Positions 24,881 through 32,331 of a stretch of DNA of 64,000 bases are shown here, piece after piece (position 1 is the stretch's first letter; every line of letters starts with the position of its first letter). The position numbers and the translations under genes are program-made. The stretch spans positions 186,001-250,000 of the forward strand of contig NZ_BAUX01000004.1 in assembly GCF_002897035.1 (NCBI RefSeq), written 5' to 3'. The DNA is from Methylopila sp. Yamaguchi (lineage in GTDB: Bacteria > Pseudomonadota > Alphaproteobacteria > Rhizobiales > Methylopilaceae). Below the pieces are notes generated by a model. The model was not told the DNA's origin. It did not search any database and saw only the letters and a list, made by a program, of their open reading frames with translations.

Positions 24881-25498
24881 TTACTCCGCCGCTTCAGGGA
24901 GGGGGACGCGGTCCCCGCTTCGGGCGAGGTCCGCCTCGGTCTTCTCGATCAGGTCGCGAAGGCGCTCGATCCGCTCCGGCAGCTTCGAGGCCATGTAGCC
25001 CCAGGCTTCGAGCATCTTCTGCTCGACCCTGATCTGGCCCAGCACTTCCGCAATGGCGGGCATGTGGACGTGCGTGCGGCGCAGGGTGTTGCAGGCCTTC
25101 TCGAGCGCGCCGACTGGCGGCTGAGCCGCCCCGACGTCCTCTCCAAGCATCCGGCCGAAGATGCGCACGTCGCCGACGCCGCCGTTGGCCCTCGACCCGA
25201 TGAGCACCTGCATCTCGCTCTTGATGTCCTCCACCGTCGCGGGACGAGTGGCTTCCTCATACTGCGGCCGCAGGAACGAGAACGTCTCGTTGGCTTCGAC
25301 CAGGAAGGCCAACGTCTCCTTGGCCTTCGGAAGCTGGCTCTTCGAAAGGTGCGAGGAAACCAAGCACCATTCGCCCGCGGCGTTATAGGGCCCGGTCACG
25401 GTATCGAGCATGCCAGACACGCGCTCGAACAAAACGTCGATATACGGCTTCTTGGGAAGCTTGCCGTCTCCACCAGTCAGGGTAATGCTGTGAGACAT
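24881..25498 (-). CDS. hypothetical prophage protein, last of replication operon
   Basis: 205 residues, soluble, mostly helical, with one CxxS-like site and a helical C-terminus (ERIERLRDLIEKTEADLARSG). The start overlaps the stop of the ParB-like gene (TAATG), so the two are translated together. I recognise no family. Its position after a ParB/initiator-like gene suggests a role in phage DNA metabolism, but no motif shows it. Confidence 0.6.
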   Translation of the reverse strand: MSHSITLTGGDGKLPKKPYIDVLFERVSGMLDTVTGPYNAAGEWCLVSSHLSKSQLPKAKETLAFLVEANETFSFLRPQYEEATRPATVEDIKSEMQVLIGSRANGGVGDVRIFGRMLGEDVGAAQPPVGALEKACNTLRRTHVHMPAIAEVLGQIRVEQKMLEAWGYMASKLPERIERLRDLIEKTEADLARSGDRVPLPEAAE

Positions 25499-26679
25499 TA
25501 GGGTTCTCCGAAGGCTGCGAGGCCCTCAAGCGCGCTCTGCACGCGTGAGAGCGGGCGGTCGCCGCCCGGCCGAGACAGCCGTTGCGGCGCATCTGTCCAG
25601 CGCTCGTCGTTCAACCAGCCCTGGGCATGCTTGATCTTGTTGTCTGGGGTGCCATTGGCCGCGCACTCCGCGGCGTAGCGCATCGCCCCCTGCAGCATCT
25701 CCATGGGAGACGCTCCGTTCGCGATTGCCTTCGCATAGGCGGCGGCGGCCGGCTTCTTGCCCCGGTTCAGCGGGTACTGAAGCCAGAACTCCTCGAACTG
25801 CTCCGTGTAGGAGCCCTTCTGGCGCCGCGCGGGGCGATTCCCTCCGCTCAGCGGGGAGACGGGCTCGAGCGCGAACACCGGCTGAGCCCCTACCGAAAGC
25901 GAGGGGGCCTGCGTTGTCGTCACGGCGACGCAGGTTCCGGGCGCAGCGGCGCGATCCACCCCGCCTTCGGCGAGCTCGGCCCAAGCCAGAAGCTTCCCCG
26001 CGGCCGCCCGCGCCTGAGCGGCGTCGACCTCGACGGCTTCCCCAAGGGCGAGGATGTCGGCGATCAGGTCGGCCGCGGGCCGGCGGGCTTCAGGCTTGAG
26101 GGGTGCGGCTTGGCGCACATTTCCCCGGTGCGTCGGGGGCGCGTCGGGGTGTACCTCTGCCTCTTTCGCAGCCGCTGGCTCCCGTCCCTCCCGACTGCCA
26201 ATCTCAAGAGGATCAGCCGGTAACGTTTCCACCCGCGGCGCGAACTCTGCCCGTAGCTTCGAGACGAAGGGATGGGTAACGCGGCAACGGCGTGCGATCT
26301 CTCGGTCCGAGAGAAGGGACCACTCCCCATCGTCCAGCAGGCGCCGCACAGCGCGCCGCTTATCTTCGATCGATCGCTGAAGGCCGTGCTGTGCGTTGGC
26401 GCCGACGGAGAACAAGACCGCGTCGCGGAGCCCGCCCTTGCGGATGTCGACCTCCACCATCGACAGTCGCGCCTGCCCCGCCGCGGCGTGGCGATGGAAG
26501 CCGTCGGCCAGCCAATAGACAACCACGCCGTCGGCCTGCTCGCGGAACACGACCAGCGGCGGGAATACTGCCCCCTCCGCCATGTCTTGGGCGTAGGCGT
26601 TCACCACATCGTAGTTCAGCGCGGCGCGGGGCTGCGCGGAGGAGTCCGCCCGGATCGCCCCAACCGCGAGCTCGGTCAA
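25498..26679 (-). CDS. ParB-like N-terminus fused to replication-initiator-like C-terminus
   Basis: 393 residues from a TTG that overlaps the upstream stop (TTGA). Residues 1-105 are a ParB/sulfiredoxin-type domain (DMAEGAVFPPLVVF, then WLADGFHRHAAA in place of GERRxxA). Residues 105-160 hold a KorB-like HTH (LLSDREIARRCRVTHPFVSKL). After a low-complexity linker, residues about 295-370 (YTEQFEEFWLQYP-x-NRGKKPAAAAYAKAI) match a short domain found at the C-terminus of phage replication proteins. It may bind the phage origin. A ParA partner is absent. Confidence 0.75.
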   Translation of the reverse strand: MTELAVGAIRADSSAQPRAALNYDVVNAYAQDMAEGAVFPPLVVFREQADGVVVYWLADGFHRHAAAGQARLSMVEVDIRKGGLRDAVLFSVGANAQHGLQRSIEDKRRAVRRLLDDGEWSLLSDREIARRCRVTHPFVSKLRAEFAPRVETLPADPLEIGSREGREPAAAKEAEVHPDAPPTHRGNVRQAAPLKPEARRPAADLIADILALGEAVEVDAAQARAAAGKLLAWAELAEGGVDRAAAPGTCVAVTTTQAPSLSVGAQPVFALEPVSPLSGGNRPARRQKGSYTEQFEEFWLQYPLNRGKKPAAAAYAKAIANGASPMEMLQGAMRYAAECAANGTPDNKIKHAQGWLNDERWTDAPQRLSRPGGDRPLSRVQSALEGLAAFGEP

Positions 26680-26852
26680 CGACCCGTCCTCCGGTCGCGC
26701 CGCTCGATCTCGAAAGCCAGCTGCTCGTGCTTATCGGCCCGAGCGCGAAGGCGGCGCGCTTCGTCCATGGCGTCGCGGATCAGGCGCTCGGCGGTCGCCC
26801 GGCAGCGCGCTGCGCGCCAGAGCCGCCAGAGCTGAACGAGGCGCCCGATCAT
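26676..26852 (-). CDS. 58-residue basic helical protein
   Basis: ATG overlapping the previous stop by four bases (ATGA), and stop overlapping the next start, so coupled on both sides. Short hydrophobic start (MIGRLVQLWRLWRA) followed by a highly charged helix rich in Arg. Possibly membrane-associated or nucleic-acid-binding. No family recognised. Confidence 0.55.
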   Translation of the reverse strand: MIGRLVQLWRLWRAARCRATAERLIRDAMDEARRLRARADKHEQLAFEIERRDRRTGR

Positions 26853-27199
26853 GCGAGCTCCTCCCGGAGGGCTTCGATCTCGGCGATCTGAGCCTCGAGC
26901 TGCGCCCGGGCCGCGGCGCGTCCCGCTTCCGTCAGCCACGCCGGCGGCGTGTCCATGACGGCGCAGAGAAACTCGGGCCCGTAAGCGGCGACCAGGCGAA
27001 GGCCGTGCGGCCAGGACGGCGAGGACAGCCGCTCCAGCCACTTCTCGACCGTGCGGGCCGGGACGCCCGTGTCCGCGGCGACGTTCGCCGCGGTCTTCTC
27101 GGGATAGATCGCGCGAAGGAAGGCGCAGACCCGCTCCCCGTCCAGCATGCGGCGGGCTGTCGCCCCAAAGTGTCGGAAGATGACCCCGGACTGTCGCAT
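26849..27199 (-). CDS. phage helix-turn-helix protein, first gene of replication operon
   Basis: I choose MRQSGVIFRHFGATARRM as start because GGAGAG sits upstream; this gives 116 residues. Residues about 25-60 (FLRAIYPEKTAANVAADTGVPARTVEKWLER; two helices and turn) are a helix-turn-helix with the VPARTVEKW recognition helix. The rest is helical with a C-terminal coil. It probably regulates or starts replication of the phage. Leftward operon of four coupled genes. Confidence 0.65.
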   Translation of the reverse strand: MRQSGVIFRHFGATARRMLDGERVCAFLRAIYPEKTAANVAADTGVPARTVEKWLERLSSPSWPHGLRLVAAYGPEFLCAVMDTPPAWLTEAGRAAARAQLEAQIAEIEALREELA

Positions 27200-27357
27200 C
27201 GTTCTCTCCGATCCTGTGTGGACCGGAGACGGAGACGATGACGAACGGGGAGCGCCGGGCGCGGCGAGGTCGACGCAGGACATCAGAGACACCCAACGAG
27301 GAGACGACCGCGCCGGACATCTGCCAGGACGGCGGCGGCGGTCGAGAAGGACAGAAC

Positions 27358-27615
27358 ATGCACAGCGCCACGGCCAACCGGCCGGACACCGAACGGGACA
27401 TTCGGGAACTCGCTCAGGCGATCGCGACGCTCGAGGTGATCGTCACCGGGCTCGCGGTCGCAGGGTTGGAGGGCCGCCCCGTCGTCAGCAGCAGGATCGT
27501 CAGATCCCTCCGCGACATGGCCGATCGCGCCGTCTTCGAGCTCGACGGAATGTGCCCCGTCATGCTCGACCGCGTCGCAAACCGGATCGAGGCCGGTCAC
27601 GGCGCCGTCGCCTGA
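27358..27615 (+). CDS. small hypothetical phage protein
   Basis: Two starts are possible. ATG 27238 (GGAGACG upstream) would leave only 38 bases to the divergent operon and adds an Arg-rich low-complexity head; I prefer ATG 27358 with GAAGGA upstream, giving 85 residues. The product is mostly two helices (DTERDIRELAQAIATLEVIV; RIVRSLRDMADRAVFEL). It converges with and slightly overlaps the Cro-like gene at the 3' end. Unknown role. Confidence 0.5.
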   Translation: MHSATANRPDTERDIRELAQAIATLEVIVTGLAVAGLEGRPVVSSRIVRSLRDMADRAVFELDGMCPVMLDRVANRIEAGHGAVA

Positions 27616-27842
27616 TCATGGCCGTCTGCCGACGCCACTTCTTGTGAGGCGCCGGCGATGAGAGCTTCGGCCGCATCCTCAACCTTTTCCCACGTCGCCA
27701 AGGTCGGCGACGTGGTCCCAGACTTCCAACGGGTCCAGGTGGAAGGGGCGATGCCCGCTTCTCGGCAGGCCCGGCGAACAGAGATACCCGCCTGCTTGAG
27801 GCGATCCTCGAATTGCGAGATGGCACGTGCTTGGCTGAACAT
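27597..27842 (-). CDS. Cro-like helix-turn-helix regulator
   Basis: Starting at MFSQARAISQFEDRL gives 81 residues, the size of a Cro protein. The HTH is VRRACREAGIAPSTWTRWKSGTTSP split over residues 21-45, with recognition helix PSTWTRWKSG. The ATG abuts operator site 1 and has no ribosome site, so its mRNA may be leaderless. It is divergent from the CI-type repressor with 87 bases between, which hold three operators: a lambda-like switch. Antagonist role inferred. Confidence 0.75.
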   Translation of the reverse strand: MFSQARAISQFEDRLKQAGISVRRACREAGIAPSTWTRWKSGTTSPTLATWEKVEDAAEALIAGASQEVASADGHDQATAP

Positions 27843-27843
27843 G

Positions 27844-27861
27844 ATGCGCAATATTGCGCAT
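27844..27861 (+). promoter_or_regulatory. operator site 1 of phage switch
   Basis: Perfect 18-bp palindrome ATGCGCAATATTGCGCAT, two bases before the Cro-like ATG on the minus strand. Its AATATT centre is correctly placed to be the -10 of a leaderless transcript. Confidence 0.75.
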
Positions 27862-27878
27862 TTAAATCGGCGCGGCAA

Positions 27879-27892
27879 GCGCGATATTGCGC
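27879..27892 (+). promoter_or_regulatory. operator site 2 of phage switch
   Basis: GCGCGATATTGCGC: the same GCGC-N6-GCGC core, one mismatch from site 1, 33 bases from it. Confidence 0.65.
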
Positions 27893-27913
27893 CTGTCGAA
27901 ACGCTGGCGCATC

Positions 27914-27927
27914 GCGCATATTTGCGC
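27914..27927 (+). promoter_or_regulatory. operator site 3, abutting repressor start
   Basis: GCGCATATTTGCGC, two bases before the repressor ATG and 35 bases from site 2. CATATT could be the -10 element of a leaderless repressor mRNA, so binding would repress the repressor's own gene. Confidence 0.7.
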
Positions 27928-27929
27928 AC

Positions 27930-28739
27930 ATGAGCGAGAAACCGATTTCCTTACCGCGCACAGGTAGATTGAAGCCGCAATCCCTCGACCCTGAGGGCCT
28001 CCGAGCGTGGATTCGACAAGTGTCGGACCGTTTGGCAATTAAGCCCACGACATTAGCGCGCTCAGCCGACCTTGCCCCATCCACGGTCAACAGATTTCTT
28101 TCCGGAAATTCTGTGAACGAAAGCCTTTCTGCTACAACTGTCCAAAGGCTTATCGCCGCGGCCAATGAACTCTACTCAATGAAGATTCTTGCGGGCGAGA
28201 TCGCCGATATCGACACTGACGAATCGTCATTCGGGTTGGTGGCCGGAATTGAAACCGCTTATCGCATCAGGAGCGTGCCGATAATCGGAATGATCGATCC
28301 CATCAGTCCTCATCCGTCTGCTTATGAGCTTGAGGATAAGATTTTTGAAGTCACGGTTCCGGTCTTCACTGAGTATGCAGGGCAAGATGTAGTTGGCTTT
28401 CAGGTTCTATCGGACGAGCTCGGTTCGGGATTCCCAAATCTCACAATTGTTATCTGTCTTCGTACGTGGGGGATGAACTTAAAGCCTGCTATCGGGCAGA
28501 AGTTCGTAACGTTCGTTCAAGACACACAAGATCATCATTTCAGCACGATCCTCGAGTTTCGAGAGGACCCGCTTGGGAAGGCGTGGCTCGTTCCGTTGGA
28601 GGACGCCGCTCCAGCTGACGCCAACCAAAGCATCTATCTGCCAAACCGCCCGGATCGCCAGGGGCTCTTAGGCTATCTGGTGATCGGAAGGTACGTTCAT
28701 GAAGGCCTTCCCGGCGGATATGCGCAAAATAGCGCTTGA
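27930..28739 (+). CDS. CI-type phage repressor with S24-like C-terminus
   Basis: I start it at MSEKPISLPRTG (269 residues), two bases after operator 3; the longer frame crosses all operators. Residues about 25-80 form the HTH (IKPTTLARSADLAPSTVNRFLSG, in two helices). From about 110 the protein resembles a LexA/S24 domain (VPIIGMIDPIS; VGFQVLSDELGSGFP; LTIVICL). At the place of the catalytic Ser in GDSM this protein has SDEL, so self-cleavage seems lost. Base composition is AT-richer than neighbours. It would keep the prophage silent by binding the five GCGC-N6-GCGC sites. Confidence 0.78.
   Translation: MSEKPISLPRTGRLKPQSLDPEGLRAWIRQVSDRLAIKPTTLARSADLAPSTVNRFLSGNSVNESLSATTVQRLIAAANELYSMKILAGEIADIDTDESSFGLVAGIETAYRIRSVPIIGMIDPISPHPSAYELEDKIFEVTVPVFTEYAGQDVVGFQVLSDELGSGFPNLTIVICLRTWGMNLKPAIGQKFVTFVQDTQDHHFSTILEFREDPLGKAWLVPLEDAAPADANQSIYLPNRPDRQGLLGYLVIGRYVHEGLPGGYAQNSA
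28722..28735 (+). promoter_or_regulatory. operator site 4
   Basis: GCGCAAAATAGCGC at the very end of the repressor gene, same core as sites 1-3 with one asymmetric base. It overlaps the upstream edge of a TTGACG box (28736-28741). Confidence 0.6.
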
Positions 28740-28746
28740 CGGTTAA

Positions 28747-28760
28747 GCGCAATTTTGCGC
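28747..28760 (+). promoter_or_regulatory. operator site 5 inside early promoter
   Basis: GCGCAATTTTGCGC, 25 bases after site 4. It fills the spacer downstream of TTGACG (28736-28741), a likely -35, so a bound repressor would block the rightward early operon. Confidence 0.65.
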
Positions 28761-28791
28761 ATCTGACTCCATCACCGCGATGGAGCGCGCC

Positions 28792-29061
28792 ATGTCGACC
28801 GCCTTCCGCCTTCTCTCCGCCGTCGATCAGCTCGGCACGTGCGTCGCCGCCGGCGCTAAGCTGCAGAGCCGGCCGCGCGCCTCTGATCACCGCAGCAACG
28901 GTGGTCTATGGGCAACGCTCGCCGGCGCGCTAGGGGGCATCAATCGCCACCGCGACGATGCCCGTTCAAACCGCGACCTCGCCGATGCGGCGGTGTGCGG
29001 CTGCCGTGGCGTCTTCGCCCCTGCCTCCATGCTGACGGAGGCTGACGATGTCCGCAGCTGA
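28792..29061 (+). CDS. small early phage protein
   Basis: First gene after operators 4 and 5. ATG 28792 has GGAG eight bases upstream (ATG 28780 is the alternative). 89 residues, basic, with a CGCRG element near residue 70; otherwise no motif. It overlaps the next gene by 14 bases. Family unknown. Confidence 0.5.
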   Translation: MSTAFRLLSAVDQLGTCVAAGAKLQSRPRASDHRSNGGLWATLAGALGGINRHRDDARSNRDLADAAVCGCRGVFAPASMLTEADDVRS

Positions 29062-29974
29062 CGTTCTCGAACGCGCGGCGGGGAAGCTCGGCGCGGCCCA
29101 GCAGCGCGGGCGAGGGGAGGCTCCGTCGTCCCCTTCAGCCGACCATCAGGTTGCGGCGAGCTCACTCGCTGCGCCGGCGGCGCCGATCTGCGTCGTCGAG
29201 CAGATGGGCCGGACGTTCGCGAAGCTGAACGCGGCGATCACGGAGTCCGAGCTCGCGTCGGTCGGCGAGTTCGCGCCGTTCAACGACGGCACCGAGACCA
29301 TCCTTCACCACCGCGCCGAAGCCCTGCAGCACGCCGCTGCGCATCAGCTCGCGTCCAGTCTCGAAGGCGCGATGTTTCAGGTGACGATCGCCGCTGAATT
29401 TCTGTCGATGATCGAGCCTGGGTACAAGGAATTCCGGCGTGGCGAGCGCAAGAAGGCCTACGTCGCCGCGATGTCCTGCCTCTACAGCATCATCAGGGTG
29501 CTGGAGCGCGTCACCGGAGCTGACCGCGGCGATCTCGGAGGGCGGAGCTCGATGCCCGACTTCGTAGACCCGCACACCCGGGTGGAGCGGGCGTTGCGAG
29601 GCTTGCACGGGCCAGATCCGCGCCGGATGGACGACGTTCCCGGCGGAACGCCTTGCTGGATGGCGCCGTGTACCGACGCCACTCCCGATGTCGACCCGCT
29701 CGCGGACCTGCTCGATCGGCACGCTCGCACCGTCGAGGACCTGAAGGCGCGTCGCGGGGATCCGCAAGCTTTGGAGGCGCTGGAAGCGACCTTGGATGAG
29801 CTGCACGCGCGGCAGAAGGAGGCGCCTGTGCCGACGACGCTGGCGGGCGTGCTCGCCGGCCTGCGCTGGGCGGTGCCCGAAGTTGAGGGGGTCGACGACT
29901 GCGGCGATGGAGTGCTGCGGGCGGCGCTCGCCGGGCTCGAGGAGATCGTGGCGCGGGGCAGGGCGGATGGCTGA
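29048..29974 (+). CDS. hypothetical early phage protein
   Basis: 308 residues, soluble. After a disordered Ala/Ser head, residues about 50-160 are helical (ETILHHRAEALQHAAAHQLASSLEGAMFQ, several helices), then a Pro-rich linker and a C-terminal helical part with ADLLDRHARTVEDLKARRGDP. No recognised domain. Overlaps both neighbours, so part of the early operon. Confidence 0.6.
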   Translation: MSAADVLERAAGKLGAAQQRGRGEAPSSPSADHQVAASSLAAPAAPICVVEQMGRTFAKLNAAITESELASVGEFAPFNDGTETILHHRAEALQHAAAHQLASSLEGAMFQVTIAAEFLSMIEPGYKEFRRGERKKAYVAAMSCLYSIIRVLERVTGADRGDLGGRSSMPDFVDPHTRVERALRGLHGPDPRRMDDVPGGTPCWMAPCTDATPDVDPLADLLDRHARTVEDLKARRGDPQALEALEATLDELHARQKEAPVPTTLAGVLAGLRWAVPEVEGVDDCGDGVLRAALAGLEEIVARGRADG

Positions 29975-30254
29975 CGTCATCCCATTCCCCTCGCGCGCTC
30001 AGCCCCGCGCTGTCCTAGCAGACGAGACGCTGCCGCCCGGCCTCGACTTTTACGCCATGATCGAGGCGCTCGGGCCTGCGCCGGACGGGCAGCCGTCCGG
30101 CTTCGCCGTGATCGCGTTGGAACGAGGCTCCGGTAGCGTGACGCGCAGGGAGATGGCCCGCTTCGGGCGCGCCCAGATCGATGAGGCGCACGCTGTCGCT
30201 TCGGAGGCAAACACCTCGGCGCACAGCGAACTCGACCCGCGGGGCTCCGCATGA
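29967..30254 (+). CDS. small early phage protein
   Basis: ATG overlapping the upstream stop by eight bases; 95 residues starting MADVIPFPSRA, a short N-terminal motif seen in many alphaproteobacterial small phage and chromosomal proteins. The rest is a probable small alpha/beta domain. Its stop overlaps the ATG of the GcrA-like gene. No function known. Confidence 0.55.
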   Translation: MADVIPFPSRAQPRAVLADETLPPGLDFYAMIEALGPAPDGQPSGFAVIALERGSGSVTRREMARFGRAQIDEAHAVASEANTSAHSELDPRGSA

Positions 30255-30520
30255 CGGTCCTGTTCCTTGAAGCGAGGTTCGGTCAGTGCCGTACGCCGCG
30301 ATGGACCACCGCTACACCCTGGCTTGAGCGCGAAGTGTGCGGTGAGCGGGTCGTCCCTGGACGCACGTATTGCCGCGCCTGCCGTACAACGCTGATTGCC
30401 GGCCGAATGGTCCGCGGCAAGGTGGAGTGGTTCAATCGCTCCGGCGAACGGCCGCACCAGCAAGACGAACGGGACGTTGCGAAGCTCCTCGAGCTCTCCA
30501 GCGCAGACGGTGCGCCATGA
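30251..30520 (+). CDS. GcrA-like protein, C-terminal zinc-binding part only
   Basis: 89 residues. The segment GQCRTPRW ... CGERVVPGRTYCRACR closely follows the C-terminal Cys pattern of GcrA, the alphaproteobacterial sigma70 cofactor that activates promoters with CcrM-methylated GANTC. The N-terminal GcrA HTH (W-x5-LxxLW) is missing, so this cannot be a full activator. It could bind sigma70 domain 2 or compete with host GcrA. It is translationally coupled to both neighbours in the early operon. Function inferred. Confidence 0.6.
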   Translation: MTVLFLEARFGQCRTPRWTTATPWLEREVCGERVVPGRTYCRACRTTLIAGRMVRGKVEWFNRSGERPHQQDERDVAKLLELSSADGAP

Positions 30521-30807
30521 GCAACGCGGCTGAGATGCAGCGGGATCGATCGCCGGCAGATGACCCCGTCACTCGTCAGGGGCTCTTCCCCTGCGATGCG
30601 GAGATCGCGCGCCGGCTCTCGCTCGGCTCCGAGAAGTTCCGGCTGATGGCGGCCGCGCTCGAGCCGCTCGGATTCCCTCGGCGCGACGAGCTCGTGGGGC
30701 GCCGCTACTGGCCCGCGGTCCGGGCCTTTCTGGACAGGCGCTACGGCGTCGGTAGCCTCGCCTCGCCGTCACACGTCGACGGCGAGGAGAACCTGGATGC
30801 CTTCTGA
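30517..30807 (+). CDS. winged-helix (excisionase-like) phage protein
   Basis: ATG shared with the upstream stop (ATGA). 96 residues; the core FPCDAEIARRLSLGSEKFRLMAAALEPLGFP (two helices and a wing) plus RRYWPAVRAFLDRRYG is the layout of small winged-helix proteins encoded just before phage integrases. The W-P-A-V-R element is typical of them. It ends by overlapping the integrase start and probably directs excision. Confidence 0.65.
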   Translation: MSNAAEMQRDRSPADDPVTRQGLFPCDAEIARRLSLGSEKFRLMAAALEPLGFPRRDELVGRRYWPAVRAFLDRRYGVGSLASPSHVDGEENLDAF

Positions 30808-32077
30808 GATGGAACGACCGCCCCGAGCGCAAGCGCCGGGCCTCAAGGTGCGCGAGAACGCATCAGGGGCCCGGCGCTACTACTGGTTTCCAACCCGCGC
30901 CGCCTTGGCCGCCGGTTACCAGCCCGCAAGCGTCCCGATTGCTGGGGATGACGCGACCGAAACAGGCCGCGCGCTCATAGCGGGGGAGGCGCAGCGGCTG
31001 ACCGCCGACATGCTGCGCTGGCTCGACGAGCGTCAGCGGGGCACGCGCCCCGTCGTCACGCTCGCGGACCTCGTCCGGCGCTATCAGTCCGACCCCGAAA
31101 GCCCCTACAGGGCCGTGAAGTGGAACACGCGGCGGCTCTACACCGACGACTGCCGGCGCCTTGAGGCCGGCGCCGGCGATCGGCGGCTCGCGATGGTGAC
31201 CCGCGCCGACATCCACCGCTGGCACGAGGCGGCGACCAAGCCGAAGCCGATCGGCAAGGCGAAGCCGGGCGAGCCCGTGGTCTATGGACCTCCGCGCGTT
31301 CGATCAGCCCATGGGCTGATGCGCATGCTGCGGATCGTCGTCGGTTACGGGGTGTCGATCGGCGTGCCCGAGTGCGAGCGTCTGGATCTCGTGCTGTCGA
31401 AGATGAGGTTTAAGACGCCGTCCCGCCGGAAGTCGCGGCCCACCTATCACCAGGCGGTCGCGATCATCGCTAAGGCTCATGAGATGGGCGCGCGATCGGT
31501 CGCCTTCGCCCAGGCGCTGCAGTTCGACGGCATGTTCCGCCAGTCGAACGTCATCGGCCAGTGGCGGCCGCTGGAGGCAGGGGAGGAGGCCAACGGCCGA
31601 ATCGTCGCGAGCGGCCGTGTGTGGGAAGACGGACTGTGCTGGCGGCACATCGGCGAGGATCTCGTCGTACGGTTCGAGACGACGAAACGCGGCCTCGAGG
31701 TCGAGCTCGACCTGACGCTCTGCCCTCTGGTGCTCGCCGAGATCGAGCTCACGCCGATGGAGCAGCGAATCGGCCCGCTGATCATCGACGAGCGGTCCGG
31801 CAAGCCATACGTGGAGACGAGCTTCCCGAAGCGCTGGCGCGAGATCGCCACGGCGGCCGGAGTTCCGACCGACGTGTGGAATCGCGATAGCCGGTCTGGA
31901 GGGATCACCGAGGGCCGGATGGCCGGCGCCGACTTCTCCGATCTCGCCAAGCAGGCGGCGCATTCCGACCCCGCGATCACGGCGAAGATCTACGACAGGG
32001 GCGCGCTGGACGCCGCCCGTCGCGTGTCCCGGCTTCGCGCTGAGCTGCGCGCCAAGCCGGCCGGGAACGGGTCCTGA
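30797..32077 (+). CDS. tyrosine-type site-specific integrase
   Basis: 426 residues. N-terminal arm-binding and SAM-like core-binding regions come first (to about 200), then the catalytic domain with Arg248 (FDGMFRQSN), Lys297 (ETTKRGLE), Arg366 in DSRSGG, His389 (AAHSDPA) and nucleophile Tyr399 (KIYDRG). The usual His of HxxR is replaced by Asp364, a variant known in phage integrases. It joins attP with attB; 64 bases downstream lies the 3' end of tRNA-Arg, the natural target. Overlaps the winged-helix gene. Confidence 0.92.
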   Translation: MPSEMERPPRAQAPGLKVRENASGARRYYWFPTRAALAAGYQPASVPIAGDDATETGRALIAGEAQRLTADMLRWLDERQRGTRPVVTLADLVRRYQSDPESPYRAVKWNTRRLYTDDCRRLEAGAGDRRLAMVTRADIHRWHEAATKPKPIGKAKPGEPVVYGPPRVRSAHGLMRMLRIVVGYGVSIGVPECERLDLVLSKMRFKTPSRRKSRPTYHQAVAIIAKAHEMGARSVAFAQALQFDGMFRQSNVIGQWRPLEAGEEANGRIVASGRVWEDGLCWRHIGEDLVVRFETTKRGLEVELDLTLCPLVLAEIELTPMEQRIGPLIIDERSGKPYVETSFPKRWREIATAAGVPTDVWNRDSRSGGITEGRMAGADFSDLAKQAAHSDPAITAKIYDRGALDAARRVSRLRAELRAKPAGNGS

Positions 32078-32141
32078 ACAGGACCGAGGAACGCGCGAGG
32101 AACGTGGGGAACGTCCGGCGCGAAGAATCCCAAGAAGTTGT

Positions 32142-32218
32142 TGGCGACCCCGGCTGGATTCGAACCAGCGACCATCAGCTTAGAAGGCTGGTGCTCTATC
32201 CGGCTGAGCTACGGGGCC
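32142..32218 (-). tRNA. tRNA-Arg (anticodon TCT), CCA encoded
   Basis: The reverse complement folds into a full cloverleaf of 77 bases: acceptor GGCCCCG/CGGGGTC with one G-T pair, D arm GCTC/GAGC, anticodon loop CTTCTAA with TCT (32182-32184 on the plus strand as AGA), T arm GCTGG/CCAGC with TTCGAAT loop, and genomic CCA. The top pair of the anticodon stem is a C-A mismatch. Its 3' end faces the integrase, so it is the likely attB/att core. Confidence 0.93.
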
Positions 32219-32331
32219 GTGCGACGTTGCGGCGTTCGGCGGCCTGTCCGGGTCGCGCCGCGGGCCGTCCGGCATTCATAGCGGCGTGGATGGCGTCGTC
32301 AACGACGGCGACGTCCCGGTCGCGCCGTGCG

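Noticed and set aside
27813-27929. N-terminal extension of the repressor to 27813
   Set aside because: It would translate through all three operators, is Cys-rich and unlike a repressor head; the ATG at 27930 fits HTH spacing.
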